Notes under the pieces: generated by a model
The model's database searches: none
Told to the model about the DNA's origin: nothing
Seen by the model: only the letters and a program-made list of their open reading frames with translations
Position numbers and translations under genes: made by a program
In this document: positions 30,311 to 38,639 of the stretch, one piece after another
How positions within the stretch are numbered: the stretch's first letter is position 1
How the letters are laid out: each line of letters opens with the position of its first letter
IMG/VR virus record: IMGVR_UViG_3300032296_000397
Location: 1 to 41,127 of that record
Reading direction: 5' to 3' (one strand)
Length of the DNA stretch: 41,127 bases
DNA from: a virus

Positions 30311-31556
30311 ATATACCGTTAAATCTGGCGATACATTATCCAAAATTGCTGCAGCTAATAAAACAACAGTTGCAAAGATTGTTGCTGCTAACCCTGTATT
30401 AACTACTAATCCTAAATACAATGGCGGAAGTACAATCTTTTCTGGAACTAAACTTACTATTCCAACTACTGTTAATACTTCTAAGCCAGTAGTAAATACA
30501 CCAGGTATTCCTCCAGTAACTGGATCAACTACTAGTGTTTCTCCTGGTAGTAGCACTGTTGTAAATACAGGTATCTCATCTACTGGTGCAACCCAAATGG
30601 ATACCTTATCTATGGCAACTTTGGAAGCAAAGTTTGGTATTGCTGCTGCCGTTATCGGTTCAGATAAAAGCCTTCAAGATGCTTTAAATAGAATCCTTGG
30701 GCTTGATGGTAGTGGAACTATGATTACAGATCCTGCGTTACAGACACAGATTATTCAGGGAACTACTTGGTATAAGAACCAAACAGACACTCAACGTAAA
30801 CATGCATATTACAAGCAGACAAACCCTGGTCAGTATGCTGCAGATTTAGAATTAAATGCAAGTAATATTATTAAACAATATGCAGGTAATGGTTTAACCA
30901 TTACTGCAGCAGATGCTATTAAGTATGCAGATCAGATGATGCAACAGGCTGTTATTAAAGATGGAAAGGTTATTAGATATAACCAAGATTTTTTAAACAA
31001 GTTGATGGCTGACTCTATTAAGTTTGATAAAACAAATACTTTTGAAAGTAATGGCAAAGTTGTTTATGATCTTGATGGAAAGCTTGAGACTATGGCTCAA
31101 GCTTTATATGACAGAGCATATGACTATGGTTACCCAGCAACTACATCAAATGATGGATTTAAAAAATGGTTTGAAGCAACAATCAAAGGATTGGTTGCTG
31201 GAACTTTAAACCCAGAAGATGTTGATAATGAATTAGAACAACGTGCTATGTCATTATTCCCTGGCTTAAAAGACAGAATCCTACGTGGTGAAACGGCTCG
31301 TCAAGCAGCGGATCCATATCTACAAGCCATTGCTAATACTTGGGAAGTTGATCCAAAAGATGTAGATCTTAATAACGATACTGTTCAACAGGTTATTAAC
31401 TACACAGATGAAAAAGGAAATATAGTTCCTATGAATATTTATGGCGCAAAGAAGGCAGCAAGGCGTCATGCTAATTTTGATTTTACTCAAACTGCCAAAG
31501 AAGAAAAAACAAATATCGGAGCAACAATTCTTAGAGATCATGGGTTTCTAGCATGA
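30300..31556 (+). CDS. LysM-domain virion protein
   Basis: The 418-residue protein opens with a LysM domain (DRYTVKSGDTLSKIAAANK, ending SGTKLTIP, residues 4-52). A Thr/Ser-rich linker to about 105 and a helical domain follow. The LysM carries an insertion PKYNGGSTIFSGTK that is also present in the next protein. LysM binds GlcNAc-containing peptidoglycan, so the protein may dock the particle on the wall or work with ejected proteins. It overlaps the genes on both sides. Confidence 0.8.
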   Translation: MADRYTVKSGDTLSKIAAANKTTVAKIVAANPVLTTNPKYNGGSTIFSGTKLTIPTTVNTSKPVVNTPGIPPVTGSTTSVSPGSSTVVNTGISSTGATQMDTLSMATLEAKFGIAAAVIGSDKSLQDALNRILGLDGSGTMITDPALQTQIIQGTTWYKNQTDTQRKHAYYKQTNPGQYAADLELNASNIIKQYAGNGLTITAADAIKYADQMMQQAVIKDGKVIRYNQDFLNKLMADSIKFDKTNTFESNGKVVYDLDGKLETMAQALYDRAYDYGYPATTSNDGFKKWFEATIKGLVAGTLNPEDVDNELEQRAMSLFPGLKDRILRGETARQAADPYLQAIANTWEVDPKDVDLNNDTVQQVINYTDEKGNIVPMNIYGAKKAARRHANFDFTQTAKEEKTNIGATILRDHGFLA

Positions 31557-33082
31557 GTGCATTAGACGCAGCAAACTGGGCAAGAACTGTTGGTGCATTT
31601 CAAGAGGTATATTCAAAATCAACCAGCGCACCTGCGCCAGTTGCGCCTCCTACTCCACCTGTTGTAGTTCAAAGAGGCGACACATTAAGTCAGATTGCAA
31701 AAGATGCTGGTATAAGCCTAAAGGAACTTTATGATTTAAATCCTAAGTTTAAATCAGATCCTAAGTATGCTGGTGGTAGCACAATATTTTCTGGAACAAA
31801 AGTGAATGTTGCGCCTAAACCAGCCAAAGTAACTACACCAACTCCAGAACCTCCTGTCAGTGATGGTCAACCAGAAGAACCGCCTGTAAAAGAAGAACCG
31901 CCTGTAAAAAAAGAACCACCTACTGAAGATAATAAACCGCCATCAGGTGGAAGTGGTGGATCATCAACAACATTTATTGATCCAACAACAGTAGCAACCG
32001 CATCTGTCAATGAACAGATACTTGCATTACAAACTCAGATTGCAGCAATGCAATCTGCTGCAGCAGCAGAAGCTGCTAAGCCAAAGGTTGTCGGTCAGAA
32101 GACTGTACGTAAAACTGGTGGCGTTGTTGAAGTTTATCAAACCATGTCAGATGGTACGCAAGGATCTTTAATAGAATCATATAAAGACTTTGGTGCTCGT
32201 GATTCAGTAATGAAGATGTTTGAAAATACTGGACTAGGTCAAGCATACATTGATTCTCTCATGACAACTATTGACAAGGTTTATGAAGAAAACATCATGC
32301 CAACCGATGCTCAGGTTCTTAATAGTATTTATAATAGCCAGGCTTACAAGACTCGATTTGCAGCTAATGAAGCAATTAAAAAGCGTATGGCTGATGGCAA
32401 GGGAAGACCTGGAGATAGGCTTCTTACACCTTATGAATACATTCAAACTGAAAAAGCTTATGAAGAAATCCTTAGAGAAGCAGGGCTTCCTACAGGATTC
32501 TATGATCAGCAAGAAGATTTTACTAACTTTATTTCTGCTGGCATAAGCACAGCAGAATTAACTGATCGAGTTAACATAGCCAGAAATGCTTTAAACAATG
32601 CCGATGAAGGTATTAAGACAGCACTTAAAGATTACTATGGATTAACCAATGAGGATTTAACAGCATACCTTCTTGATAAAGATAGAGCAATTAACTTAAT
32701 TGATTCTAGATTTAGATACACAACTGAAGAAGCCAAGAAGATGTACACCTCTGCTGAAATTGGTGGAGCAGCACTTCGTGCGGGTCAGATGTCTGACAAA
32801 GCATTTGCTGAAGAAATCTATACTGCTGGTAAAGCAGGTCAAGCAGAGTCTGCGTTCCAGACCGCTGCTACACAACAAAGAGATTACAGACGCTTAATGG
32901 GTCTATATGGTGAAACCGCAGGCGAGCAAGATATTGCTCGTGAAGAGTTAGCACTTGCTGGTGGCACTGATGTATCCGTTAAGAAGAAGAAACTTGCATC
33001 TAAAGAGAGAGCAATGTTCCAGCAGAAGTCTGCGATTGATACGTCATCTCTTGGTCGTAGATCTAAAACAGCAGACGTATAA
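31553..33082 (+). CDS. LysM-domain virion protein with Pro-rich linker
   Basis: The 509-residue protein has LysM at about 36-85 (VVVQRGDTLSQIAKDAG, then PKYAGGSTIFSGTKVNV). A Pro/Glu/Lys linker with the repeats EEPPVKEEPPVKKEPP (about 100-130) and a long helical C-terminal domain follow. It shares the rare GGSTIFSGTK stretch with the preceding LysM protein, so one is probably a duplicate of the other with a new C-terminus. It is expected to be a virion component that contacts the cell wall. Confidence 0.8.
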   Translation: MSALDAANWARTVGAFQEVYSKSTSAPAPVAPPTPPVVVQRGDTLSQIAKDAGISLKELYDLNPKFKSDPKYAGGSTIFSGTKVNVAPKPAKVTTPTPEPPVSDGQPEEPPVKEEPPVKKEPPTEDNKPPSGGSGGSSTTFIDPTTVATASVNEQILALQTQIAAMQSAAAAEAAKPKVVGQKTVRKTGGVVEVYQTMSDGTQGSLIESYKDFGARDSVMKMFENTGLGQAYIDSLMTTIDKVYEENIMPTDAQVLNSIYNSQAYKTRFAANEAIKKRMADGKGRPGDRLLTPYEYIQTEKAYEEILREAGLPTGFYDQQEDFTNFISAGISTAELTDRVNIARNALNNADEGIKTALKDYYGLTNEDLTAYLLDKDRAINLIDSRFRYTTEEAKKMYTSAEIGGAALRAGQMSDKAFAEEIYTAGKAGQAESAFQTAATQQRDYRRLMGLYGETAGEQDIAREELALAGGTDVSVKKKKLASKERAMFQQKSAIDTSSLGRRSKTADV

Positions 33083-33223
33083 CTAGTTTCCGTTCCTGAT
33101 CCGCCAGCCCAGGTAACGTGTATAAGTCTGGTAGTCATCACGTCTACGAATCACTTCCCCTGGTGAGGAGTACGTGTGGTGCAAACCCGATGAGGGTCCA
33201 ATCAACTATAGGGAGAAAACACA
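33083..33223 (+). promoter_or_regulatory. Leader region before scaffold and capsid genes
   Basis: This 141-base gap holds several possible pairings: ACGTG/CACGT and CACGT/ACGTG around 33115-33175, and ACCC-GATGA-GGGT near 33185-33197. It ends with ACTATAGGGAGA (33205-33216) eight bases before the scaffold ATG. That 12-mer equals the core of phage T7 class III promoters, although it also supplies the GGGAGA ribosome site. A structured 5' leader or a late promoter for the capsid genes is likely. Confidence 0.5.
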
Positions 33224-33682
33224 ATGGCAGAATATACAGAGTACGATTTTGAAGATGATTCTTCAGATTTTGGTACTGATCTAGTAAAGAAACTACGTAA
33301 ACAAGTTGACCTACTTTCTAAAGAAATTAAGGAAAGAGATCAAGTTATTCAGGAGTTTCAAACTTATAGTCACGAAGCTTCAGTAGGAGAAATCCTAGAG
33401 AGCTTTGGACTAAATCCAAAAATCGCTCAGTTCATTCCATCGGAGATTGAAGCCGACGAGGATGCAGTTTCTGAATGGTTAACCGAATACGGCGAGGCTT
33501 TTGGAATTACTGCCGTTGATGAATCAGAGGCTGGTTATGAACCAGACGCTGACGCTCAATCTTTTGAGCAAATATCAGATTTTGAGAATGGTGATATCGA
33601 CCCACATGTGGGTCGAGACATCTCTTCACTTATTGCTAACGCATCAAGTCCAGAAGAATTAACCAATTTCTTAAAACGCTGA
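33224..33682 (+). CDS. Putative capsid scaffolding protein
   Basis: This 152-residue, very acidic protein has a coiled-coil stretch at about 20-48 (LVKKLRKQVDLLSKEIKERD) and a short C-terminal helix ending in basic residues (SPEELTNFLKR). Small, acidic, coiled-coil proteins directly before the major capsid gene are usually scaffolds that leave the procapsid during maturation. No protease gene is evident. The 20-base perfect palindrome at 33597-33616 lies within the coding sequence. Confidence 0.75.
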   Translation: MAEYTEYDFEDDSSDFGTDLVKKLRKQVDLLSKEIKERDQVIQEFQTYSHEASVGEILESFGLNPKIAQFIPSEIEADEDAVSEWLTEYGEAFGITAVDESEAGYEPDADAQSFEQISDFENGDIDPHVGRDISSLIANASSPEELTNFLKR

Positions 33683-33714
33683 TAGTCCATATCAAACCCT
33701 AATAGAAGGAAATT

Positions 33715-34689
33715 ATGCCTATAACCCCAGCAACATCAACTACGACATCAACAATGTCGAACTTGATCCAGACTGCGTATGATAAGTATATCGAGTTTAA
33801 CCTTCGCTCAGAGCCAATGTTCCGCAAGTTTGCGGACAAGCGTCCTGTCGATGTAACAAACCCAGGTAACACTGTCGTATTCCAGGTCTACACAGATCTA
33901 TCACGTCAAACAACAGCACTAACCCAGACTGAAGATCCAGATGCAGTACAGTTAAGCAACACTAACCGTGTTAACGTAACAGTTAACGAGTACGGTAATG
34001 CTGTTATCACAACTGAAAAACTTGCTCTAGAGTCTTTGTCTGCAATTGATCCAGCAGTTGCCGACATGTTGTCTTTCAACATGCGTGACTCACTAGATTC
34101 TATTGTATGGAGTCGTTTGACTTCTCTTGCAACAGGACGTTTCACAGGAACTTCATCTGCTGATGAATCAACCATTAATGGTGAGAACGTTTCTTCAAGC
34201 ACAAGCGCAGCAAATATTACTGCAGCACTTGCTCGTAAAGGAGTTGCAAGACTGCGTGGAGCAAATGTTCAACCTCGTGATGGTGGCTTCTACACAGCAC
34301 TTATCCACCCAGATGTGTCTTATGACCTTCGTTCAGAAGCACAATCAAGCGGATCTGCTGTATGGCAACTACCTCATACCTACACCGAAGCTGGTGTTGG
34401 TAACCTATGGACAGGTGAGATCGGAATCTTTGATCAGGTTCGTTACATTGAGACACCTCGTGCAGAATCTATCTCAGGTTCTGGCACATCAAAGGTATAC
34501 GCAACTGTTCTTCTTGGTAAGCAAGCTCTTATCGAAGCAGTTACCTATGAGCCAAAGACCGTTATCGGTCCAGTAACTGATAAGTTGATGCGTTTCCGTC
34601 CAGCTGGATGGAAGGCTCTTATTGGATGGAACATCTTCCGTAAGGAAGCACGTTACGTCATCCAGACGAAGTCAAGCATCGCACAATAG
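33715..34689 (+). CDS. Major capsid protein, N4-gp56-like
   Basis: The 324-residue HK97-fold type protein resembles the N4 gp56 family: LRSEPMFRKFADKRPVDV, then PGNTVVFQVYTDLSRQTTALTQTEDP, the VTVNEYGNAVITTEKLAL strand and a C-terminal domain with FYTALIHPDVSYDLRSE and FRPAGWKALIGWNIFRKE. The order scaffold-capsid, the leader upstream, and the strong hairpin directly downstream fit a highly expressed gene. The codons are noticeably more C-ending than in neighbours, as expected for high expression. Confidence 0.9.
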   Translation: MPITPATSTTTSTMSNLIQTAYDKYIEFNLRSEPMFRKFADKRPVDVTNPGNTVVFQVYTDLSRQTTALTQTEDPDAVQLSNTNRVNVTVNEYGNAVITTEKLALESLSAIDPAVADMLSFNMRDSLDSIVWSRLTSLATGRFTGTSSADESTINGENVSSSTSAANITAALARKGVARLRGANVQPRDGGFYTALIHPDVSYDLRSEAQSSGSAVWQLPHTYTEAGVGNLWTGEIGIFDQVRYIETPRAESISGSGTSKVYATVLLGKQALIEAVTYEPKTVIGPVTDKLMRFRPAGWKALIGWNIFRKEARYVIQTKSSIAQ

Positions 34690-34696
34690 TTATAAA

Positions 34697-34724
34697 GAAG
34701 AGGGGCTGGCAACAGCCCCTCTTC
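34697..34724 (+). terminator. Strong hairpin after the capsid gene
   Basis: A perfect 12-bp stem GAAGAGGGGCTG / CAGCCCCTCTTC is capped by a GCAA tetraloop, the GNRA type. No T-run follows, so it is more likely an mRNA 3' stabiliser or partial terminator than a full terminator. It would raise capsid mRNA relative to downstream genes. Confidence 0.78.
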
Positions 34725-34751
34725 ACCCAACAACAATAAAAGGAGAAGGCA

Positions 34752-34898
34752 ATGCCAAATGTAGGCGGAAAAGAATTTAGTTATTCCCCAATGGGGATGG
34801 CTATGGCTAAGAAAGCAGCCAAGAAGTCAGGAAAGAAAATGGTAGTAAAACCTGCTATGAAAAAAGCAATGGTTAAGAAAATGGGTAAGAAGAAGTAA
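34752..34898 (+). CDS. Small Lys/Met-rich protein
   Basis: This 48-residue protein has AGGAG upstream of its ATG and the basic sequence AKKAAKKSGKKMVVKPAMKKAM. Its stop overlaps the next ATG (TAATG). It may bind DNA or stabilise the head, but no family is recognised. Confidence 0.7.
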   Translation: MPNVGGKEFSYSPMGMAMAKKAAKKSGKKMVVKPAMKKAMVKKMGKKK

Positions 34899-35047
34899 TG
34901 TCATCTAGTGGCACTTATAAACGCCATGATGGTTTCAACCCAATGCAGATTAAAAATGGAATGGTAGTTCGTATAAACAAAGACGGACGTATCAAATCAA
35001 TACTCGGAAAAGTTGGAGAGTACAAGAAGAATGGACCCAAGGCTTAA
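34898..35047 (+). CDS. Small basic hypothetical protein
   Basis: This 49-residue protein contains TYKRHDGFNPMQIKNGMVVRIN and IKSILGKVGEYKKNG. Translation is coupled by TAATG to the preceding gene. It overlaps the next gene by 17 bases. No family is recognised. Confidence 0.65.
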   Translation: MSSSGTYKRHDGFNPMQIKNGMVVRINKDGRIKSILGKVGEYKKNGPKA

Positions 35048-35306
35048 AAGAGCAGGTGTATCTGGTTTTAATAAACCAAAGAGAACACCTACCCATCCTA
35101 AAAAATCTCATGTGGTTGTAGCCAAGTCTGGCTCCCAAGTAAAAACAATTAGGTTTGGTCAACAGGGTGTATCTGGCTCTCCAAAGAAGTCTGGTGAGAC
35201 AAAGTCTTACCGACAAAGACGTCAGTCTTTCAAGGCACGTCATGCTAAAAACATTAACAAAGGTGTTATGTCAGCAGCATATTGGGCAGATAAGGTGAAG
35301 TGGTAA
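35031..35306 (+). CDS. Conserved phage protein of unknown function
   Basis: This 91-residue basic protein (start ATG 35031) begins MDPRLKRAGVSGFNKPKRTP and has KSHVVVAKSGSQVKTIRFGQQG and SFKARHAKNINKGVMSAAYW near the C-terminus. I recall near-identical small proteins in many marine and freshwater phages, usually close to head-tail genes, but their role is unknown. The basic surface suggests nucleic-acid contact. Confidence 0.75.
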   Translation: MDPRLKRAGVSGFNKPKRTPTHPKKSHVVVAKSGSQVKTIRFGQQGVSGSPKKSGETKSYRQRRQSFKARHAKNINKGVMSAAYWADKVKW

Positions 35307-35560
35307 TGACAAAGATATTTCGTGGACCTACTTACCGCTACAAACTTGGTCGTCCTAATGATCTTTGGTTTGTATCTTATCCAATTGGTAAGAGTGTAAT
35401 TAAGAATAATGGAACATGGTCAACGGTTGTTGTCCCTAAAGACAGTGATCTTGCTACATACCAACGTGTATTGCGTGGCGGGTATGACAATGTTATTACG
35501 GACGCTGAAGCTGCTGAGTTAACAGCAGCAGGTTATGGAGATTACATCTGGGATGAGTAA
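35306..35560 (+). CDS. Hypothetical virion-region protein
   Basis: This 84-residue protein starts at ATG 35306 (TAATG coupling). It has KIFRGPTYRYKLGRPNDLWF and TWSTVVVPKDSDLATYQRVL, with a C-terminal helix. A small beta-rich fold is likely. It lies in the run of short genes between capsid and head-tail connector genes. No family is recognised. Confidence 0.65.
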   Translation: MTKIFRGPTYRYKLGRPNDLWFVSYPIGKSVIKNNGTWSTVVVPKDSDLATYQRVLRGGYDNVITDAEAAELTAAGYGDYIWDE

Positions 35561-35795
35561 CTGTAGATCTGGTTGTAAGACCCAAGACCATGCTAACTGG
35601 GGCGAATGTGCAAGAGCAGCAAATTTTAGTATTACAGATCCACTGGCTAATGCGGTATCCAAGCAAGCCAATTCAGAATTAGACGCATATAGAAATGCAA
35701 GAAAACAAGGTATTCAACCTAGATCCACAAAGATGCATGATATCAAGGCTGCTGTTATGGCATCCGATACTTTAGGAAAGGCGGTTCAAGCATAA
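35553..35795 (+). CDS. Small Cys-containing conserved protein
   Basis: This 80-residue protein begins MSNCRSGCKTQDHANWGECARAANF. The CxxxC-x5-H-x4-C pattern may bind a metal. The rest is helical. Proteins opening with CRSGCxTQDHxxWxEC occur widely in actinophage structural regions, though their role is not known. Its start overlaps the end of the preceding gene, and its stop overlaps the next ATG. Confidence 0.68.
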   Translation: MSNCRSGCKTQDHANWGECARAANFSITDPLANAVSKQANSELDAYRNARKQGIQPRSTKMHDIKAAVMASDTLGKAVQA

Positions 35796-36688
35796 TGGCT
35801 ACGTTAAATCAGTTAACAGAACAAACGCTTGGTGAAGTTAGTGGTTATGTTAAGAACCAAGAGTCAGTAACTATTGCAACTAATACTGTTGCTGCTGGTG
35901 ATATATCAATAACAGTAGATGATGCCTCTGCTTTAAGTAAGGGTATTATTGAAATTGATGATGAATTAATATATGTAAAGAAATCAGTTGTGGCATCAGG
36001 AACAGTTCAGATTTTAGGAACAAATGCTAATCCATCTGGCAGAGGGTGGCGTGGTACTACCGCCACTAGCCATGTATCTGGATCGGTTGTTAAGAACAAC
36101 CCTATGTTCCCACGTAGTCAGGTTAAGCGAGCAATCCTTGAAACAATTAAAGGAATGAACTTTCCTGTTCTAGCTAATGAAACATTTACCTTTAATGGTA
36201 CTGATTATTCTTACATAATGCCTGATGCTTTAGTAGATGTTACTGGAGTATCTTGGGAACTACCAGATTCTTCGGGAGTCTGGGGTTTAATTAAGCGTTG
36301 GAGATTAGACACTAACTATCTATATAACGGATCTACTGGTCAAGCACTTATATTAAATGAAGCACCAATGCCAGGACAAACAGTTCGTGTTCAGTATACA
36401 AAGTTTCCAACAACTATTACTGACAACCAAGAGTTAACAGTAAGTGGTTTACCAACATCGTGCGAAGATGTAGTTCGTCTTGGTGCTATGTATCGACTGT
36501 TATCAACAGTCGACCCAGGTAAGGTAATTGCTACATCGGTATCTGCTGATGCTTTAGATCAACCTGTTTCAGCTGGTGCTTCTACGAATACAGCAAAATA
36601 TATTTTCCAGCTTTATACCGTCCGCTTAGCGGAAGAGGTAGCAAAGCAACAAGACAACTTCCTAAACACTATCCAGTACTCGAGGTAA
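35795..36688 (+). CDS. Putative head-tail connector or tail adaptor
   Basis: The 297-residue protein has an N-terminal beta segment (SITVDDASALSKGIIEIDDELIYV) like those that recur in tail-adaptor proteins. A helical centre (SQVKRAILETIKGMNFPV), a beta sandwich (WRLDTNYLYNGSTGQALIL) and a C-terminal long helix follow. Its position between capsid and fibre genes suggests an adaptor or tubular tail ring. A perfect 9-bp hairpin lies at 36493-36513. No exact family is assigned. Confidence 0.6.
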   Translation: MATLNQLTEQTLGEVSGYVKNQESVTIATNTVAAGDISITVDDASALSKGIIEIDDELIYVKKSVVASGTVQILGTNANPSGRGWRGTTATSHVSGSVVKNNPMFPRSQVKRAILETIKGMNFPVLANETFTFNGTDYSYIMPDALVDVTGVSWELPDSSGVWGLIKRWRLDTNYLYNGSTGQALILNEAPMPGQTVRVQYTKFPTTITDNQELTVSGLPTSCEDVVRLGAMYRLLSTVDPGKVIATSVSADALDQPVSAGASTNTAKYIFQLYTVRLAEEVAKQQDNFLNTIQYSR

Positions 36689-36691
36689 TAA

Positions 36692-38305
36692 ATGTCAACA
36701 CCGTCACGCTATTACAGTTCGAATGCTGCTAAAACAACCTTAGCGGATTCGATATCCTCATCAGCAACCAGCTTAACGCTGTCTGCTGCATCTAATTTAC
36801 CAGCGCAATATCCTTACACGCTGATCCTTGAAAAGGATACAGCTAATGAAGAGGTTGTTGAGGTAACTGGTCTTGTAGGTTCTTCTTATCAGATCACACG
36901 TAACATTGACTCATCTGGTGCTAAGGCACATGCTGTTGGTGCTAACGTTGAACACGGTGTATCGGCTAGAGACTTTACAGAATCAAGAGCACATGAAGTA
37001 GCAACTACCAGCGTTCATGGTATATCTGGAGATGTTGTTGGTACAAGCGGTGCTCAAACTTTAGCAAGTAAAACTTTAACAACACCTATTATAAACGGTG
37101 CAACCATATCTGGAACCTTTACCTCTACTGCAACTATTAGTGGTGGAACCATTACTGGTGCAAGTATTACTGGACTGGCGACACCTACATCATCTTCTTC
37201 CGCAGCAACAAAAGGTTATATTGATACATCTGTAACTAGTGCTGCAGCATCAGCCACGGCTGCTGCCACTTCTGCATCCAGTGCCTCTACTTCAGCATCT
37301 AGTGCTGCTACCTCTGCTGCAAGTGCTGCCACAAGTGCTACCGCTGCAGCTACTTCAGCTTCTTCTGCATCTACTTCTGCATCTAGCGCACAAACATTTG
37401 CAAGCACAATGGCTACTAGTGTTAGTTCTGCTGCTACTAGTGCGTCTAGTGCATCAACATCAGCTTCTTCGGCTTTAACATCACAAACATCGGCAGCAAC
37501 TTCAGCAAGTAGTGCAGCGACTTCGGCAACTGCTGCTGCAAGCAGCGCAACCGCTGCTGCATCATCTGCAACTACTGCTGCTGCATCCGTTGCAACTATT
37601 GCAAGTTATGCAACTGCTGCTGCGTCTAGTGAGACTGCTGCTGCGTCTTCTGCTACCGCTGCTGCTACAAGTGCATCATCGGCTGCAACTAGCGCATCTT
37701 CTGCTGCGACATCTGCTTCAACTATGGCAACTAGTGTTTCTTCTGCACAGACATCTGCATCATCGGCTGCAGCAAGCGCATCCGCTGCTGCAACATCAGC
37801 GTCTTCAGCATCTACTAGTGCATCTAATGCAGCAGCATCTGATGTTTCTGCACAAAATTGGGCTACACAACTTTCAACACCAGTTGCGGGTGGAGAGTAT
37901 TCAGCCAAGTATCACGCTCAGGCATCAGCAACTAGTGCAACTAGTGCTTCTGCATCTGCTTCAAGCGCAGCCACTAGTGCATCTAGTGCTGCTACAACAT
38001 ACGATAACTTTGATGATCGTTACCTTGGTGCTAAGTCAACCGCCCCAACATTAGATAATGATGGCAACGCACTTATTACAGGTGCGCTGTACTTTAACTC
38101 AACAACTGGAATTATGGGAGTGTGGTCAGGATCTGCTTGGGTAGCAATTAATACAACAAGCTCATACTCAGCACCAACACTTGGCTCAACACTTATTGCG
38201 TCTGGAACAACAGTAACAACACTAGAAGGTGTTGTTGACATTGTTCTTACTGGACCAGGAAGTATTACAGACGAATTAACCTTGCTTCTTATGGAAGCAC
38301 TCTAA
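36692..38305 (+). CDS. Tail fibre with Ala/Ser repeat shaft
   Basis: This is a 537-residue fibre. The N-terminal domain (about 1-120) contains a TSLTLSAASNLPAQYPYTLILE adaptor unit similar to the start of the preceding protein. From about residue 180 to 430 it consists of repeated ATSASSAATSAS units. These occur in phage side-tail fibres such as lambda Stf and probably form a trimeric coiled shaft. The C-terminal domain has GALYFNSTTGIMGVWSGSAWVAI, a common fibre-tip module. It likely carries host recognition. Confidence 0.82.
   Translation: MSTPSRYYSSNAAKTTLADSISSSATSLTLSAASNLPAQYPYTLILEKDTANEEVVEVTGLVGSSYQITRNIDSSGAKAHAVGANVEHGVSARDFTESRAHEVATTSVHGISGDVVGTSGAQTLASKTLTTPIINGATISGTFTSTATISGGTITGASITGLATPTSSSSAATKGYIDTSVTSAAASATAAATSASSASTSASSAATSAASAATSATAAATSASSASTSASSAQTFASTMATSVSSAATSASSASTSASSALTSQTSAATSASSAATSATAAASSATAAASSATTAAASVATIASYATAAASSETAAASSATAAATSASSAATSASSAATSASTMATSVSSAQTSASSAAASASAAATSASSASTSASNAAASDVSAQNWATQLSTPVAGGEYSAKYHAQASATSATSASASASSAATSASSAATTYDNFDDRYLGAKSTAPTLDNDGNALITGALYFNSTTGIMGVWSGSAWVAINTTSSYSAPTLGSTLIASGTTVTTLEGVVDIVLTGPGSITDELTLLLMEAL
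37234..37990 (+). repeat. Ala/Ser-coding repeat tract
   Basis: This low-complexity DNA consists of imperfect repeats of GCATCTAGTGCT/ACTTCTGCATC-like units coding for Ala, Ser and Thr. Its long antisense and shifted open frames are by-products of the repeat. Such tracts can expand and contract by recombination. Confidence 0.85.
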
Positions 38306-38324
38306 CAAGGAAAGGTAGTAACTA

Positions 38325-38639
38325 ATGGCTACAACAACCAAGGCTATTGCTCGTACAGCAGCAGCCACATCAAGCACAACCCTATACACAGTGCCAACAA
38401 CAACAACTACAACTGTTGTTTCAAACATTGTGTTGGCTAATGCAGCAACATCAGCCTCAACAGCAACCATTGCTATTGATGGCGTAACAATTGTTCCTGC
38501 GGTATCGATCCCAGCTAACTCTGTAGTTGGCTTTGATATGAAGCAGGTTATTCCTGCCAACGCAACGCCTAAGATAATTACTGGGTTTGCATCTACAACT
38601 GCTGTGTCTATTCACATCAGTGGAGTGGAGATTTCATAA
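38325..38639 (+). CDS. Putative fibre-associated beta protein
   Basis: This 104-residue Thr/Ala/Val-rich protein forms regular beta strands (TTLYTVPTTTTTTVVSNIVLAN, then GVTIVPAVSIPANSVVGF). It resembles small beta-sandwich proteins that cap or decorate fibres. It lies between two fibre genes and overlaps the second by one base (TAATG). No family name is assigned. Confidence 0.65.
   Translation: MATTTKAIARTAAATSSTTLYTVPTTTTTTVVSNIVLANAATSASTATIAIDGVTIVPAVSIPANSVVGFDMKQVIPANATPKIITGFASTTAVSIHISGVEIS

Noticed and set aside
33083-33223. A tRNA or hammerhead ribozyme in the leader before the scaffold gene
   Set aside because: GGTGCAAACC resembles a T-arm, but no acceptor, D or anticodon stems fit. 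The hammerhead core CUGAUGA...GAAA is absent.
37216-38054. Long shifted and antisense frames in the Ala/Ser repeat tract
   Set aside because: They are by-products of the repeated GCN/TCN codons and encode only Leu/Gln or Ala/Asp repeats.
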